Shown: positions 50,999 through 60,351, counted from the first letter of the stretch. The stretch is 64,000 nucleotides of DNA from Desulfovibrionaceae bacterium (GCA_015233395.1 JADFXV010000003.1:1-64000); one strand, 5' to 3'. Program-made: numbers and translations. The notes: generated from the letters alone by a model not told the origin.

Positions 50999-51916
50999 GT
51001 GAAAGTAGCCATCACCACCTCCAGTTTCGCCACGTACTGCGACGAGCCGCTCAAGCTCCTGCAACGCGCCGGATGCCAGCCCGTGCTCAATCCCCACGGC
51101 CGCAAGCTGACCGCCGGGGAAGCCGCCGACCTGCTGCGGGGCTGCGTGGGCGTGGTGGCCGGAACCGAACCGCTCACCGAGGCGGTTCTGGCCGGACTAC
51201 CCGAACTGCGCGCCATTTCGCGCTGCGGCGTGGGACTCGACAACGTCGATCTTGCGGCGGCCGCGCGGCTTGGCGTTAAGGTGCGCAGCACCCCGGACGC
51301 CCCGACCGCAGCCGTGGCGGAATTGACCCTCGGCCTGATCCTCGACCTGCTGCGCCGCATTTCTCTTTCGGACCGGCTGCTGCGCCAGGGCGTCTGGCGC
51401 AAAAACATGGGCTCGCTGCTTCTGGGCAAGCGGGTCGGCCTGGTCGGTTTCGGCCGCATAGGCCAGGCGGTGGCGAGGCTGGCAGCCTCTTTCGGCGCCG
51501 CAGCCGCCTACGCCGATCCGGCAGTTACGGACGCGGGCGCTCCCAGGATGGAGCTTGGCGACTTGCTCGCCTGGGCCGACATCGTCAGCTTGCATTGCAG
51601 CGCGGGCGAACACTGCGCGCTCATCGGCGAGGCGCAGCTGGCCTTGATGCGTCCCGGGGCGCTGCTGATCAACTGCGCCCGGGGCGGCCTGGCGGACGAA
51701 CGGGCGCTTGCGGCCGCCCTGCGGCAAGGGCGCCTGGCCGGCGCGGCCCTGGACGTGTTCGGCCGCGAGCCGTACGCCGGGGAGCTTACCTCCCTGGACA
51801 ACGTGGTCTTGACCCCGCATGTGGGCTCCTACGCCCGGGAGGCGCGCATCGCCATGGAAACCGAGGCGGCGCGCAATCTTGTGGACGCCCTGCTCGGGCA
51901 AGGGGACGCGCCCTGA
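50999..51916 (+). CDS. D-isomer-specific 2-hydroxyacid dehydrogenase (phosphoglycerate dehydrogenase-like)
   Basis: NAD-dependent oxidoreductase of 305 residues. VGFGRIGQAVA (near 146-156) binds NAD. The catalytic residues appear in order: R in NCARGG, E in FGREPY, H in LTPHVGSYA. It is shorter than SerA because it lacks the ACT/regulatory domain. In this neighbourhood it probably oxidises a phosphorylated or free hydroxyacid for glycan assembly. GTG start at 50999 with AAAGGA 11 bases upstream. The HAD gene follows within six bases. Confidence 0.85.
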   Translation: MKVAITTSSFATYCDEPLKLLQRAGCQPVLNPHGRKLTAGEAADLLRGCVGVVAGTEPLTEAVLAGLPELRAISRCGVGLDNVDLAAAARLGVKVRSTPDAPTAAVAELTLGLILDLLRRISLSDRLLRQGVWRKNMGSLLLGKRVGLVGFGRIGQAVARLAASFGAAAAYADPAVTDAGAPRMELGDLLAWADIVSLHCSAGEHCALIGEAQLALMRPGALLINCARGGLADERALAAALRQGRLAGAALDVFGREPYAGELTSLDNVVLTPHVGSYAREARIAMETEAARNLVDALLGQGDAP

Positions 51917-51921
51917 AAACC

Positions 51922-52548
51922 ATGGCTCCGAAAGTGGTCATCATGGACTGCGACGGCGTTATTTTGGAGTCCGTGGACGTCAAGACCCGGGCCTTCGCCG
52001 CTTTGTTCGCCGCATACGGCCCCGAGACGGCGGACCAAGCCGTCGCCCATCACCTGCGCAACGGCGGGATCAGCCGTTTCGAAAAATTCCGTTTCGTCTA
52101 CCGGGAACTGCTTCGCCGGCCGCTTTCGCCGCAGCTCGAACAAGAGCTCGGGGAGCGCTTCACGCATTTGTGCTTCGAAGGGGTTCTGGCCGCCGGATTC
52201 GTGCCCGGGGCCATGGAGTTCATTGCGGCGGCCGGGCGGGTCGTCCCGCTCTACGTGGCCTCGGGCGCGCCCGAGGAGGAATTGCGCTCCATTTTCGAGG
52301 CCAGGGACCTGGCGCGGCATTTCCGGGGCGTTTTCGGTTCGCCCGCGACCAAGCCGGAGATCATCGAGCGCATTTTGGCCCTGGAGGGCGCTTCGCCCGG
52401 CCAGGCGGTCATGATCGGCGACAGCGCCACCGACCTGGAGGCCGCGCTGGCCGCCGGGACCGGCTTTTTCGGCCGGGGAGAATTTCCCGGGAAACCCTGC
52501 GCCCCGGATCTCTTCGGGTTGTTTAACCGCCTGTTCCCCGCTGTCTAG
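51922..52548 (+). CDS. HAD-superfamily hydrolase (phosphoglycolate phosphatase-like)
   Basis: Phosphatase of 208 residues with the four HAD motifs: nucleophile D in IMDCDGVI (7-14), S in VASGAP near 110, K in ATKPEI near 142, and MIGDSATDLEAA near 164. It has an alpha-helical cap between motifs I and II, as in subclass I phosphatases. It could dephosphorylate the sugar acid or the product of the upstream dehydrogenase. The first ATG is at 51922. AAGGGGA lies 8 bases before an in-frame CTG at 51913 but about 17 before the ATG, so the true start may be unusual. Confidence 0.8.
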   Translation: MAPKVVIMDCDGVILESVDVKTRAFAALFAAYGPETADQAVAHHLRNGGISRFEKFRFVYRELLRRPLSPQLEQELGERFTHLCFEGVLAAGFVPGAMEFIAAAGRVVPLYVASGAPEEELRSIFEARDLARHFRGVFGSPATKPEIIERILALEGASPGQAVMIGDSATDLEAALAAGTGFFGRGEFPGKPCAPDLFGLFNRLFPAV

Positions 52549-52569
52549 GCCGCCGGAAAAGGTTCTCTC

Positions 52570-53361
52570 GTGCCGCGTCGTCCCCTGGTTTCAGTCATCA
52601 TCCCGACATACAACCGGGCGCAATTGCTCCGGGAGGCGATTTCCTCGGTCCTGGCCCAGACTTGCCAGGATTTCGAGATTCTCGTGGCCGACGACGGCTC
52701 AAGCGACAATACCGGGCAGGCCGTGGCCGCCATCGCCGACCCGAGGATCGTCTATATCCCGCTTGCGCGCTCCGGCCGTCCGGCCGTGCCCCGCAACGCC
52801 GCCATGGCGCGCGCCCGGGGACGCTACCTGGCCTTTTTGGATTCCGACGACCTGTGGCTGCCGGGCAAGCTGGCCCTGCAGACCCAGGCGATGGCCGCGC
52901 GGCCCGGCCTGCTGGCCGTGGCCGCGAACGTCGGCATTCTGCCCGGCGGTCCTGAAAAGGCCCAGGACAGAAGCGGCGACGAGCTCGTCTCGTTCGACGC
53001 CCTGGCCGGCATGCAAACCTGGCTGGCCAATTCCACGGTGCTGCTGGACGCCGCCGTGCCGGAACTGATCGGCCCTCTCGACGAGGACCCGGCGCTGCGC
53101 GGGACCGAGGACCACGACTATTGGCTTCGAATCCTGCGCCACCGCGACGTTTCGATTCTCAACATGGCCGAGGTCCTGGCCGGCTACCGGCTGCACGGGG
53201 ACAATCTGCTGGGAGCCCTCATGGGCGAAAAGACGCTGCGCATGCTCGCGCGGATTTACCGCAAACACCTTGATTTCAGGCCCGGACTGCTGGGCGGGCG
53301 GCTTGAGCAGATCGAGGCCGAGCTTTCCCTGACCGGCAAGACGTCAGGCGGCGGCGCGTGA
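52570..53361 (+). CDS. Glycosyltransferase, GT2 family
   Basis: GT-A glycosyltransferase of 263 residues. VSVIIPTYNRAQLL (6-19), LVADDGSSDNT (38-48) and FLDSDDLWL (near 92-100) are the standard strand, nucleotide and DXD motifs. The C-terminal end is short, as in GT2 transferases of O-antigen loci. GTG start at 52570. Last gene of the three-gene plus-strand unit beginning at 50999, and convergent with the paralogue gene that ends at 53381. Confidence 0.87.
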   Translation: MPRRPLVSVIIPTYNRAQLLREAISSVLAQTCQDFEILVADDGSSDNTGQAVAAIADPRIVYIPLARSGRPAVPRNAAMARARGRYLAFLDSDDLWLPGKLALQTQAMAARPGLLAVAANVGILPGGPEKAQDRSGDELVSFDALAGMQTWLANSTVLLDAAVPELIGPLDEDPALRGTEDHDYWLRILRHRDVSILNMAEVLAGYRLHGDNLLGALMGEKTLRMLARIYRKHLDFRPGLLGGRLEQIEAELSLTGKTSGGGA

Positions 53362-53380
53362 CGAAGACGGCCGGGCCGCT

Positions 53381-55177
53381 TTACTCCACTTTCCCCGCCA
53401 AATCCAAGGCCAGTTCCGTCAGGACCGGCACATCCAGATCGTAGTTCCCGGCATTGAGATAATCCGCCTCGTCTTGCTCGTTGACCGGCGGCGCGCACAC
53501 CCACCCGGCGGCGTTTTCGCGGGCTATGGGCGCAAAGGGGACGGGTTGCGTCACATCCGGGGCCAGTCCCATGATTTTGCGCGGGCCGTGCAGGATGCCG
53601 GGCAGATTGGCGATGTTGGGGAAGGTCAAACCGTTGCCGTAGGCGATGATGCAGAAGTCCGCGAGATGGACGCAGACCACGCTCTCGTGCAGCGCAAGCG
53701 CGGTGGCGTCGAAAACGTCCAGCTCCCGGGGGAGCCGCTCCCGGATGCCCGCAAGCGTCTCGCGTTCCCAGGACGGCGCGCCGTCGAAGATCACCCCCAG
53801 GCCGGGATGGCGCGTAAAGAGCGCCCGGATCACCTCCGGATAGCCCTCGACCTGGCCGCGCCAGGCCCGGCGGCGGCTGCGCAGGGAGATCCAGAGCACG
53901 AGGGAGTGGCGCTTGCGGAAGGCGGCCGCGCGCGCCAAAAAGCCGGCCGGGCATTTTTGCCGCGAGATTCGAAGCAGCCGCCGGGCGAACGCGTCGGTGA
54001 CGGGGGAAAGGTCGCTTGCGAGAAAGCACAGGGCGTTGCCGCCTAAGGCGCGCCGGAAGGTTTCGGCGGCGGCGCGTTCCTCGCTCGCGGCCACGGCCGA
54101 GACGACCTCGACGCCGCGAAATAGTTTGGCCAGATCGTAGGGGTCGTGGCGGGCGGCCAGCACGCGCTTGATCCGGCCGCCCAGAACCCGGCTTTTCTCC
54201 AGGCGCGAAAGGGCGGTCGCCTCCCAGTTGAGGTGCTCGCCGTATTGGTTGATGACCCCGGTGAGGGCCGTTAGTTCGCGCGGCGTTTCCCCGGCGAGGT
54301 AGGCGGCGACGGCCTGCGGGTAGTACAGGCACAGGCGCTTGAAATCGTCGGCCGTCCGCGCGTAGCGCTTTGGGGCGAAGGCCTTGTCCAGGCCCGGTTC
54401 GTACCCCAGGTGGTTGCGCGCGATGAACTCGCCTTGCGGCGCATACAGCCCGTAAACGCCCTCTCCGTAGACTCCGGACATCAGGAAATATTCGAGGCAG
54501 CAGACGAAGCGGTAGAACACCACGCCGCCGAAGTCCGGCCCGGCGACCGGAAAGGACTGATCCGTGGCGGCCGGCCGGCCGCAGACCGGGCAAAACGAGA
54601 ACGCCTGTCCGTGGCGCAGGATCTGGTCCATGACCGGGCGCCATGCGTCGCCGCGCCCGCGCCAGACGAGCGGGGCGGCGGCGCGCAGCCGCCTTTCGGT
54701 TTCCGGCGAGCGGTTGAAGTTTTTGGACAGGGCCGAGGCGTCGATGTTCAGGCCGGCCAGAACTTCACGCGAGTCTTCAAGACGCATCGCGTCGGCGAAA
54801 ACGTAGGGCTTGGAGGCGAGCAGGTAAAACGGATCGCCGGGGTCCAAAAGATCGATGAAGACCGGATTGCGCTTGCGCCGCGCCGCCCGCAAAAGCAGGG
54901 GGGCCGCGCCGTCGTCGAGCCCCCACAGCAGGCAGGCGTCGATGGATTCAAGGAAGGCCTCCGGATCGCCTTGCCGCGCATACCCCTGGTCCTGGCGTTT
55001 TTCGTCAGGCGCGAAGATGGCCCTCACGTCGACTCCGTCCAGCAGCCCCTTCATGTTCCCGCAGAAGCGGCCGAACTGGGCCGGGTAGACGCCCACGCGC
55101 CGGCCGGCCAAGGCGCGGCGCAGGGCGTCAAGCCTGTCGCGGATCGCGTCCAGCAGGATCAAGGGCGGCCCCCGCAA
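53381..55177 (-). CDS. Unrecognised large paralogue 1 of the 590-residue family (divergent copy)
   Basis: First of three homologous proteins I cannot assign to a known family. This copy has 598 residues. It keeps the N-terminal GRRVGVYPAQFGRF (25-38) and the ESIDACLLWG segment, a CPVCG zinc-type pair near 196, and HPGLGVIFDGAP followed by a GNGLTF segment near the end. It has lost two motifs the other copies share: GH..RNE and SPHGN, here YGEHLNWE and AYGNG. No ATG or GTG start fits; TTG at 55177 (or 55162) is the only start in frame. It lies 13 bp after the upstream radical SAM gene and is probably cotranscribed with it. Confidence 0.7.
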   Translation of the reverse strand: MRGPPLILLDAIRDRLDALRRALAGRRVGVYPAQFGRFCGNMKGLLDGVDVRAIFAPDEKRQDQGYARQGDPEAFLESIDACLLWGLDDGAAPLLLRAARRKRNPVFIDLLDPGDPFYLLASKPYVFADAMRLEDSREVLAGLNIDASALSKNFNRSPETERRLRAAAPLVWRGRGDAWRPVMDQILRHGQAFSFCPVCGRPAATDQSFPVAGPDFGGVVFYRFVCCLEYFLMSGVYGEGVYGLYAPQGEFIARNHLGYEPGLDKAFAPKRYARTADDFKRLCLYYPQAVAAYLAGETPRELTALTGVINQYGEHLNWEATALSRLEKSRVLGGRIKRVLAARHDPYDLAKLFRGVEVVSAVAASEERAAAETFRRALGGNALCFLASDLSPVTDAFARRLLRISRQKCPAGFLARAAAFRKRHSLVLWISLRSRRRAWRGQVEGYPEVIRALFTRHPGLGVIFDGAPSWERETLAGIRERLPRELDVFDATALALHESVVCVHLADFCIIAYGNGLTFPNIANLPGILHGPRKIMGLAPDVTQPVPFAPIARENAAGWVCAPPVNEQDEADYLNAGNYDLDVPVLTELALDLAGKVE

Positions 55178-55190
55178 GCGGGCCGGCCGC

Positions 55191-56672
55191 TCACGCCGGC
55201 CCTGCCTGCCCGGCCGGCGCGGGCTTTCGCCAAAAGTTCTTGTCGACGAACAACAGTTCGAAGCGGCCGCGAACGAGGCTCTTGAGCAGGCGGCCCAGGG
55301 TCAACAGGCAGCCGAAGGCTCCGGATTTCTTGTACATCGCCTTCCAGCGCCAGGGCGCGAGATAGATGCTGGCGAAGGCGTCGTTTTGCAGGGCGATCAA
55401 ATCCTCGGGAGAAAAGCCGCCCACCTTCATGACCGCCGTATTGTACCGGCGGAAGGAGGCGAAATCCTTTTTGATGAGTTCAAGGCCGTGTTCCCCGGCC
55501 AGGGACATTTTGTAGAGCTCGGTGCCGGGATAGGGCACGGCGATGCTGATGTTGGCCTGCTTGATTCCCTTGGACCAGCGCAGGTACGACAGGGTGCGCT
55601 TGATGGAGTCCAGGGTTTCCCCGGGCAGGCCGATCATGCAGGAATTGAGCGTTTCGACGCCGTACTTGTTGGTCAGCTTGTTCGCCTTTTCGTAGGCCTC
55701 CAGGGGAACGCCCTTGCGCATGATCTCGCGCACGCGCGGATCGGCCGATTCCAGGCCAAACGAGATCCGGACCATGCCGGCGGCCGCCAGGGCGGCCACG
55801 ATCTCTTCGTCCACCAGGTTGGCCCGGGTGCTGCCTTCGAAGGTGATGTCCAGATTCTGCTCGACGATCTGGCGGCAGATCGAAAGGATATGGCCCTTGT
55901 CCAGGGTCAGGGTGTCGTCTAAAAACATGAAGTGGCGGGTGCCGAAGCGCTCAACGACCCCTTTGATTTCCGCGATTACCTTGGCGGGCGAGCGTTTGCG
56001 CACCGTGCGGCCGAAGACGTCGGTGCTGCAGAAGATGCAGTGGAAAGGGCAGCCGCGCATTGTCATGATCGGGGTGAAGCGCTTGCGCCCGGTTTTCAGG
56101 GAGCCGAGCATGTATTTGTCCATGTGCAGCAGATGCCTGGCGGGCACGGGCAGGGAGTCGATGTCCGTGACCGGGTCGGCCTGGCCGGTGAACACGATCG
56201 CGCCGTCCTTGCGGTACATGATCCCCTTGACCCCGGCCGGTTCGCCCCCGGCGGCGAGGGTCTCAAGCAGGGCGGGAAAGGACTGTTCGGCCTCGCCGAT
56301 GCAGGCGTAGTCGAAGCAGGGCGCGAAGGCTTCCTGTTTGAGGATGGTGATGTGCGGCCCGCCGAGCACCAGGGGGACGAGCGGGAAGCGCTCCTTGAAC
56401 AGCTCGGCGCAGCGGCGCGCCACGTGGAAAAACGGGGTCGTCGCGGTCAGGCCGATCGCGTCCGGGGCAAAAGCCTTCACCCGCCGGGCCACGGCCTCGT
56501 TGTCCAGGTTTTCGGCCTGGGCGTCGATGATCGCCGCTTCGTGGCCGCTCGCCTCCGCAATGGCCGCAAGCATGGCCAGATTGAGGGGCTGGTAGACCGC
56601 CCCGCGCTTGGCGAAAACGGAAAACAGGCCGTATTCGCCGGTCCATCTGGGAAAAACGAACAGGATTTTCAT
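55191..56672 (-). CDS. Cobalamin-binding radical SAM protein
   Basis: B12-radical SAM enzyme of 493 residues. Cobalamin domain about 1-150 (YQPLNLAMLAAIAEASGHE at 27-45, VLGGPHITILK at 102-112). Cluster ligands C208, C212 and C215 in GCPFHCIFC; ISFGLESADPRV and CMIGLPGETLDS are core strands. The C-terminus is basic with a W-rich tail. It belongs to the class of P-methylase/hopanoid-type radical SAM proteins by architecture only. ATG 56672 with GAGG 6 bases upstream, rather than an earlier ATG at 56690. Paired with paralogue 1. Confidence 0.85.
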   Translation of the reverse strand: MKILFVFPRWTGEYGLFSVFAKRGAVYQPLNLAMLAAIAEASGHEAAIIDAQAENLDNEAVARRVKAFAPDAIGLTATTPFFHVARRCAELFKERFPLVPLVLGGPHITILKQEAFAPCFDYACIGEAEQSFPALLETLAAGGEPAGVKGIMYRKDGAIVFTGQADPVTDIDSLPVPARHLLHMDKYMLGSLKTGRKRFTPIMTMRGCPFHCIFCSTDVFGRTVRKRSPAKVIAEIKGVVERFGTRHFMFLDDTLTLDKGHILSICRQIVEQNLDITFEGSTRANLVDEEIVAALAAAGMVRISFGLESADPRVREIMRKGVPLEAYEKANKLTNKYGVETLNSCMIGLPGETLDSIKRTLSYLRWSKGIKQANISIAVPYPGTELYKMSLAGEHGLELIKKDFASFRRYNTAVMKVGGFSPEDLIALQNDAFASIYLAPWRWKAMYKKSGAFGCLLTLGRLLKSLVRGRFELLFVDKNFWRKPAPAGQAGPA

Positions 56673-56707
56673 GCCGCCTCTTGCTTGCATGGATTACGCC
56701 GCGCCCC

Positions 56708-56736
56708 AATATGGAGCTTATCGCCGCGGTTTTCAA
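56708..56736 (-). promoter_or_regulatory. Candidate sigma-70 promoter of the radical SAM/paralogue 1 pair
   Basis: On the minus strand TTGAAA (56736-56731), 17 bases, CATATT (56713-56708), with about 35 bases between the -10 and the ATG at 56672. Confidence 0.42.
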
Positions 56737-56853
56737 TGCCGATTCTCAAAGCAAGAATCCTGCCAGGCCGTGCCGAGGAAAATACCGGCCGGGAGCGGCC
56801 CCTATCTGGACAGCCCGGGGCTTGGCAGGCATAAGAAGAGAGCCGTCCCGGCC

Positions 56854-56897
56854 ATATTTGGGCCGCATTTGGGCCGTATTTGGGCAGCATTTGGGAG
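56854..56897 (+). repeat. Four 11-bp tandem repeats directly upstream of paralogue 2
   Basis: The unit is RYATTTGGGCC with small changes: ATATTTGGGCC, GCATTTGGGCC, GTATTTGGGCA, GCATTTGGGAG. The last unit ends in GGGAG, which is the ribosome-binding site of the gene starting at 56904, so the array supplies the translation signal. Unit number could affect leader length. Confidence 0.88.
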
Positions 56898-56903
56898 AAA
56901 TCC

Positions 56904-58667
56904 ATGTACGTGACAGAGCGTTTACGCGAAAAACTGGGCGATCTTGTCCGGGCCCTCTCCGGCTGCCGGGTCGGCGTGTACGCCGCCGATTTCGGCCGGT
57001 TCAACCGCAATCTCAAGGAGTATCTCGCCGGGCTCGACGTCGCGGCCATCTATCTGCCGGCCAAGCGCAACTACGATCAAGGATTTCCTCCGGAGCGCGA
57101 CATGGAGCGCTTCCTCGCCGGGATCGACTGCCTCTTGCTGTGGGGCGACGACGAGGTGACTCTGGAATTGGTTCAGACCGTCATCGACGGCGGCAACCGC
57201 ATCCGGGTGGTCAACGCCTTGCGCCGGGGACATCCTTTGTCTCTTTTGAACGCCGAAAAATCCTACCGTCGGGCGGCGCTTGACGCCTGGCCGTCGACCC
57301 GGGAGGAACTGCAGGCCGTCGACGGCCTGAGCAAGGCGCTCCTTGAAACCACGGCGCGGGGCCGAGCCTGGGGCGAACAGCCGCCGCAGATCGTTGCCGG
57401 GCTATTGCCCTTTGACCAAGCCGTAATGCACTACCGCGGGGTGTCGGCGGCATGCCCGGCCTGCGGCCGCGCCCTGCGTACGGTGAAATCCTTCGTGATT
57501 CCCGATCCGGCGAGGCACTACAGCACAATTTTCTATCATTTCGAGTGCCACGAGGAATTTTACCTCATCAAGGAGCCCTACGGCCTGGTCGGCGTCTATT
57601 TCCCCGTCCGGGAACTCTTTTTGAGCTTCATCGACTCGAAAAGCTGGCATGGCGTCAACAAGTACTACGAGAAAATGTGCAATGATCTCATCGATATATT
57701 CAAGACGTATGTCTTGTACGCCATGGAGGAAGTGGAAGCGTACATGCAAAACGCCGGGCCGTCGAAGGTTTTGGCCCTGATCGGAGATTTTTCGAGTTTC
57801 GGCCACTACGTGCGCAACGAACTGGCCGGGGTGCAGAAGATCATCGACGCCGGGGCGCTGGACAGGATCGACGCCTGGATCATAGGGAAAAACGACCACT
57901 TGCAGGTACGGCGGATTTTTCCCGAACTGTCCGCCGCGCGCAAAGTCTTCGGGATGGACGCCAAACGCATGGAGATGGAGACCTTTCGCGCCTGCTTTGC
58001 AGACAACGCGTGCGCCATGCTGGTTCATTACATCGGCGGTTTGTGCGACTTGCTGGCAAAGAGAATCGACCATAACCACGCCCGGCGCCACGTTGCGGCG
58101 GCGGTCGCGCAGCAGGTCGCCCAGGCGAAAAAACATTGGCCTCTCGTGTATGTCACCCTGCGCATCAAGCGCTGCTGGATATCCCAGGCAAAGGGCCTGG
58201 CCCTGATCCTCAACGCCCTGTTTGAAGAGCATCCCGGACTGGCGGTGGTCTTCGACGGCCTGCCCTACGAGCAAGACATTTTAAGCGACGTTCTTGGGCA
58301 ATTAGACCCCGGCATCGAGGCGTTTGACGCCCTGCATTGCACCAAGGCCGACACCCTGTTTTGGGGGAGCAATATCGACCTGCACATCTCCCCCCACGGC
58401 AACGGCAACTATTTCACCCTGATCCCCAACAAGCCGGGGGTGGTGCATGCGAACAAACAGTTTCTGGACATGTATCTCATCCCCGGACAAGACGGCTTCG
58501 TTGCGCCGAGTCCCAGGGAAAACCCCGCGCCCTGCCTGGCGGTGTACCCGGTTTGGGAAGACGACGAGCCCGATCTGCACCAGTGCGACTACGATCTCGA
58601 TTGGCGGCAGGTGCTCGCGGCGGCCAGGCGCATCCTGAATCTGATCCCCAGGCGCGACCGCGCCTGA
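56904..58667 (+). CDS. Unrecognised large paralogue 2 of the 590-residue family
   Basis: Best-conserved of the three copies (587 residues). Motifs in order: CRVGVYAADFGRFN (21-34), LAGIDCLLLWGDDE (71-84), CPACG with C184 and C187 and a third cysteine C215 in HFECHEEFY, FGHYVRNELAGVQ (299-311), HPGLAVVFDGLP (443-454), LHISPHGNGNYFT (493-505) and PSPRENPAPC (535-544). The last part resembles the HG loop of GT-B or GT61-type transferases, which fits a glycosyltransferase, but I cannot name the family. No signal peptide or membrane segment. Start ATG 56904 with GGGAG 6 bases upstream. Followed 33 bp later by a radical SAM gene. Confidence 0.72.
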   Translation: MYVTERLREKLGDLVRALSGCRVGVYAADFGRFNRNLKEYLAGLDVAAIYLPAKRNYDQGFPPERDMERFLAGIDCLLLWGDDEVTLELVQTVIDGGNRIRVVNALRRGHPLSLLNAEKSYRRAALDAWPSTREELQAVDGLSKALLETTARGRAWGEQPPQIVAGLLPFDQAVMHYRGVSAACPACGRALRTVKSFVIPDPARHYSTIFYHFECHEEFYLIKEPYGLVGVYFPVRELFLSFIDSKSWHGVNKYYEKMCNDLIDIFKTYVLYAMEEVEAYMQNAGPSKVLALIGDFSSFGHYVRNELAGVQKIIDAGALDRIDAWIIGKNDHLQVRRIFPELSAARKVFGMDAKRMEMETFRACFADNACAMLVHYIGGLCDLLAKRIDHNHARRHVAAAVAQQVAQAKKHWPLVYVTLRIKRCWISQAKGLALILNALFEEHPGLAVVFDGLPYEQDILSDVLGQLDPGIEAFDALHCTKADTLFWGSNIDLHISPHGNGNYFTLIPNKPGVVHANKQFLDMYLIPGQDGFVAPSPRENPAPCLAVYPVWEDDEPDLHQCDYDLDWRQVLAAARRILNLIPRRDRA

Positions 58668-58700
58668 CGCTCGAAGCCGCACTTCAAATGTGGAGTTTTT

Positions 58701-60272
58701 ATGAAAATTGTAATGATACAGATCGATCTAGTGCTCGGCTCTCGAATTTTGCTGAGTGTGCTTGGGCAAAGCGGCTACGAAGTCAAGTCGTTGCAGATAA
58801 TCATAAAATATATAGATGCGTTGTCGAGTGAAGATCTGGAAATAATTTATGAGTATGTTTCCGATGCCGATGTCGTCGGGCTGTCGTTCAATTCTTTTTA
58901 TGCAGTCCAGGGGGAAATTTTATGCCGCTATATAAAGTCAAAATCATCGAAGCATACGATTATTTGCGGTGGATATCACGCCACCGCAATGCCGGAAGCC
59001 GTCCTTGAGTATGCCGATATTGTCATTTTGTACGAGGCTGAAAAAGCGTTGCCCGCCGTCTTGGAATCGCTCGGCGATATGGCGGAGGTGGAGAAGATTC
59101 CCGGCGTCCTGACAAAAAATAAAAAAGGGAAACAATATCATTGTTCTCCCGAGATCGTTTGGGATCTGGATTCGTTGCCGTTCCAATCGCTCGATACGGA
59201 AAAAATACAGTATTTTTCCAAAGAGAAAGGAATTTATACCCCCGATGTAACCAATCTCTTCGTGGACAATGAAAAGCGATACATGATTCTTGGTTCTCGT
59301 GGATGTCCATTTTTTTGTACATACTGCTCCAATCATTTGTATCATTCTTTCGACAAGCGAATATTGAAGGTACGCAAGAGGTCGGTCAAGAATATTGTCG
59401 ATGAAATGAAGTGGGCGACGAAAATGGGCTTTGAATCGTTTTATATCGCCGACGACAATTTTTTTTCGTTTCATATTGAAGAGATTGAAGAGTTTTGTAA
59501 ATTATATGAAGATACAAAAAAGCCCTTCTCCGTCAGTGGTGTGAATCCGAACAATTTCAGGGATAAAAAATCCGAAAAAAAATTACAGTTGTTGCTGGGT
59601 TGCGGCCTGTCGGACGTGCGGGTCGGGATTCAAAGCGGCAGCGACAAGACATTGAAACGTTTCAATCGAGGTTATAAAGCAGCCGAATTGGCCGACTTGC
59701 TGCGGCCGATCGACGCGCATCGCGATACGATTTTCCCCGCTCCTCGGGACAAGTTGCATGTCGCTCTCGACTTTATTTGCGACTCTCCCTGGGAAAACAC
59801 GGAGGATAAACAGGCGACCGTCAGATTGGCGAATACGGTTCTTAAGCAATTCACGATATTTTTTTACACGCTCATTTATCTTCCGGGAACGAAATTGTAT
59901 CTCGATGCGCTTGAGAGCGGCCAGATCACGGATCATGTGAAAGAGATCTTCCATAGGGGAATTGCCGGAGTCGAAGATAATCCGACAAATCGCTTGTTGT
60001 TTTTGGTCGGGATACTGAAAGAGCGCGGACTATCTATCGACGATGAAGTGTTGGAGCATCTTTTTGATTTGTCATTTGCCGATGAAAAGCTATTCGTATC
60101 GATAGTGGATAATATGATTTCCATTGTAAATGGCGTCGAAAGCCATCATCATGTGGATCTGAAGCACGGCGCCATTCATCCGTATCTGACGGGATTCAAT
60201 GCGTGGACGAAGCAGACCGGAGAAATTGGCAAAAAAGTTCTTTTCAGAAGTTATCATCAGCCCTACGGCTAG
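58701..60272 (+). CDS. Cobalamin-binding radical SAM protein, AT-rich
   Basis: B12-radical SAM protein of 523 residues. Cobalamin domain about 1-135 (LSFNSFYAVQGE at 61-72, IICGGYHATAMPE at 87-99). C202, C206 and C209 in GCPFFCTYC bind the cluster; FYIADDNFFS and VRVGIQSGSDKTL are core strands. Codon use is clearly AT-richer than that of paralogue 2 just upstream, pointing to a different origin. It starts 33 bp after paralogue 2 with GGAG before the ATG and is probably cotranscribed. It converges on the third paralogue gene. Confidence 0.85.
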   Translation: MKIVMIQIDLVLGSRILLSVLGQSGYEVKSLQIIIKYIDALSSEDLEIIYEYVSDADVVGLSFNSFYAVQGEILCRYIKSKSSKHTIICGGYHATAMPEAVLEYADIVILYEAEKALPAVLESLGDMAEVEKIPGVLTKNKKGKQYHCSPEIVWDLDSLPFQSLDTEKIQYFSKEKGIYTPDVTNLFVDNEKRYMILGSRGCPFFCTYCSNHLYHSFDKRILKVRKRSVKNIVDEMKWATKMGFESFYIADDNFFSFHIEEIEEFCKLYEDTKKPFSVSGVNPNNFRDKKSEKKLQLLLGCGLSDVRVGIQSGSDKTLKRFNRGYKAAELADLLRPIDAHRDTIFPAPRDKLHVALDFICDSPWENTEDKQATVRLANTVLKQFTIFFYTLIYLPGTKLYLDALESGQITDHVKEIFHRGIAGVEDNPTNRLLFLVGILKERGLSIDDEVLEHLFDLSFADEKLFVSIVDNMISIVNGVESHHHVDLKHGAIHPYLTGFNAWTKQTGEIGKKVLFRSYHQPYG

Positions 60273-60351
60273 CCGCCTTCGTGAAATATGAACAAAGCGG
60301 AAAAGTTAAAAACTGTACGCTTCCGGCAATACCGTCGATTCGTGCTTGGCC

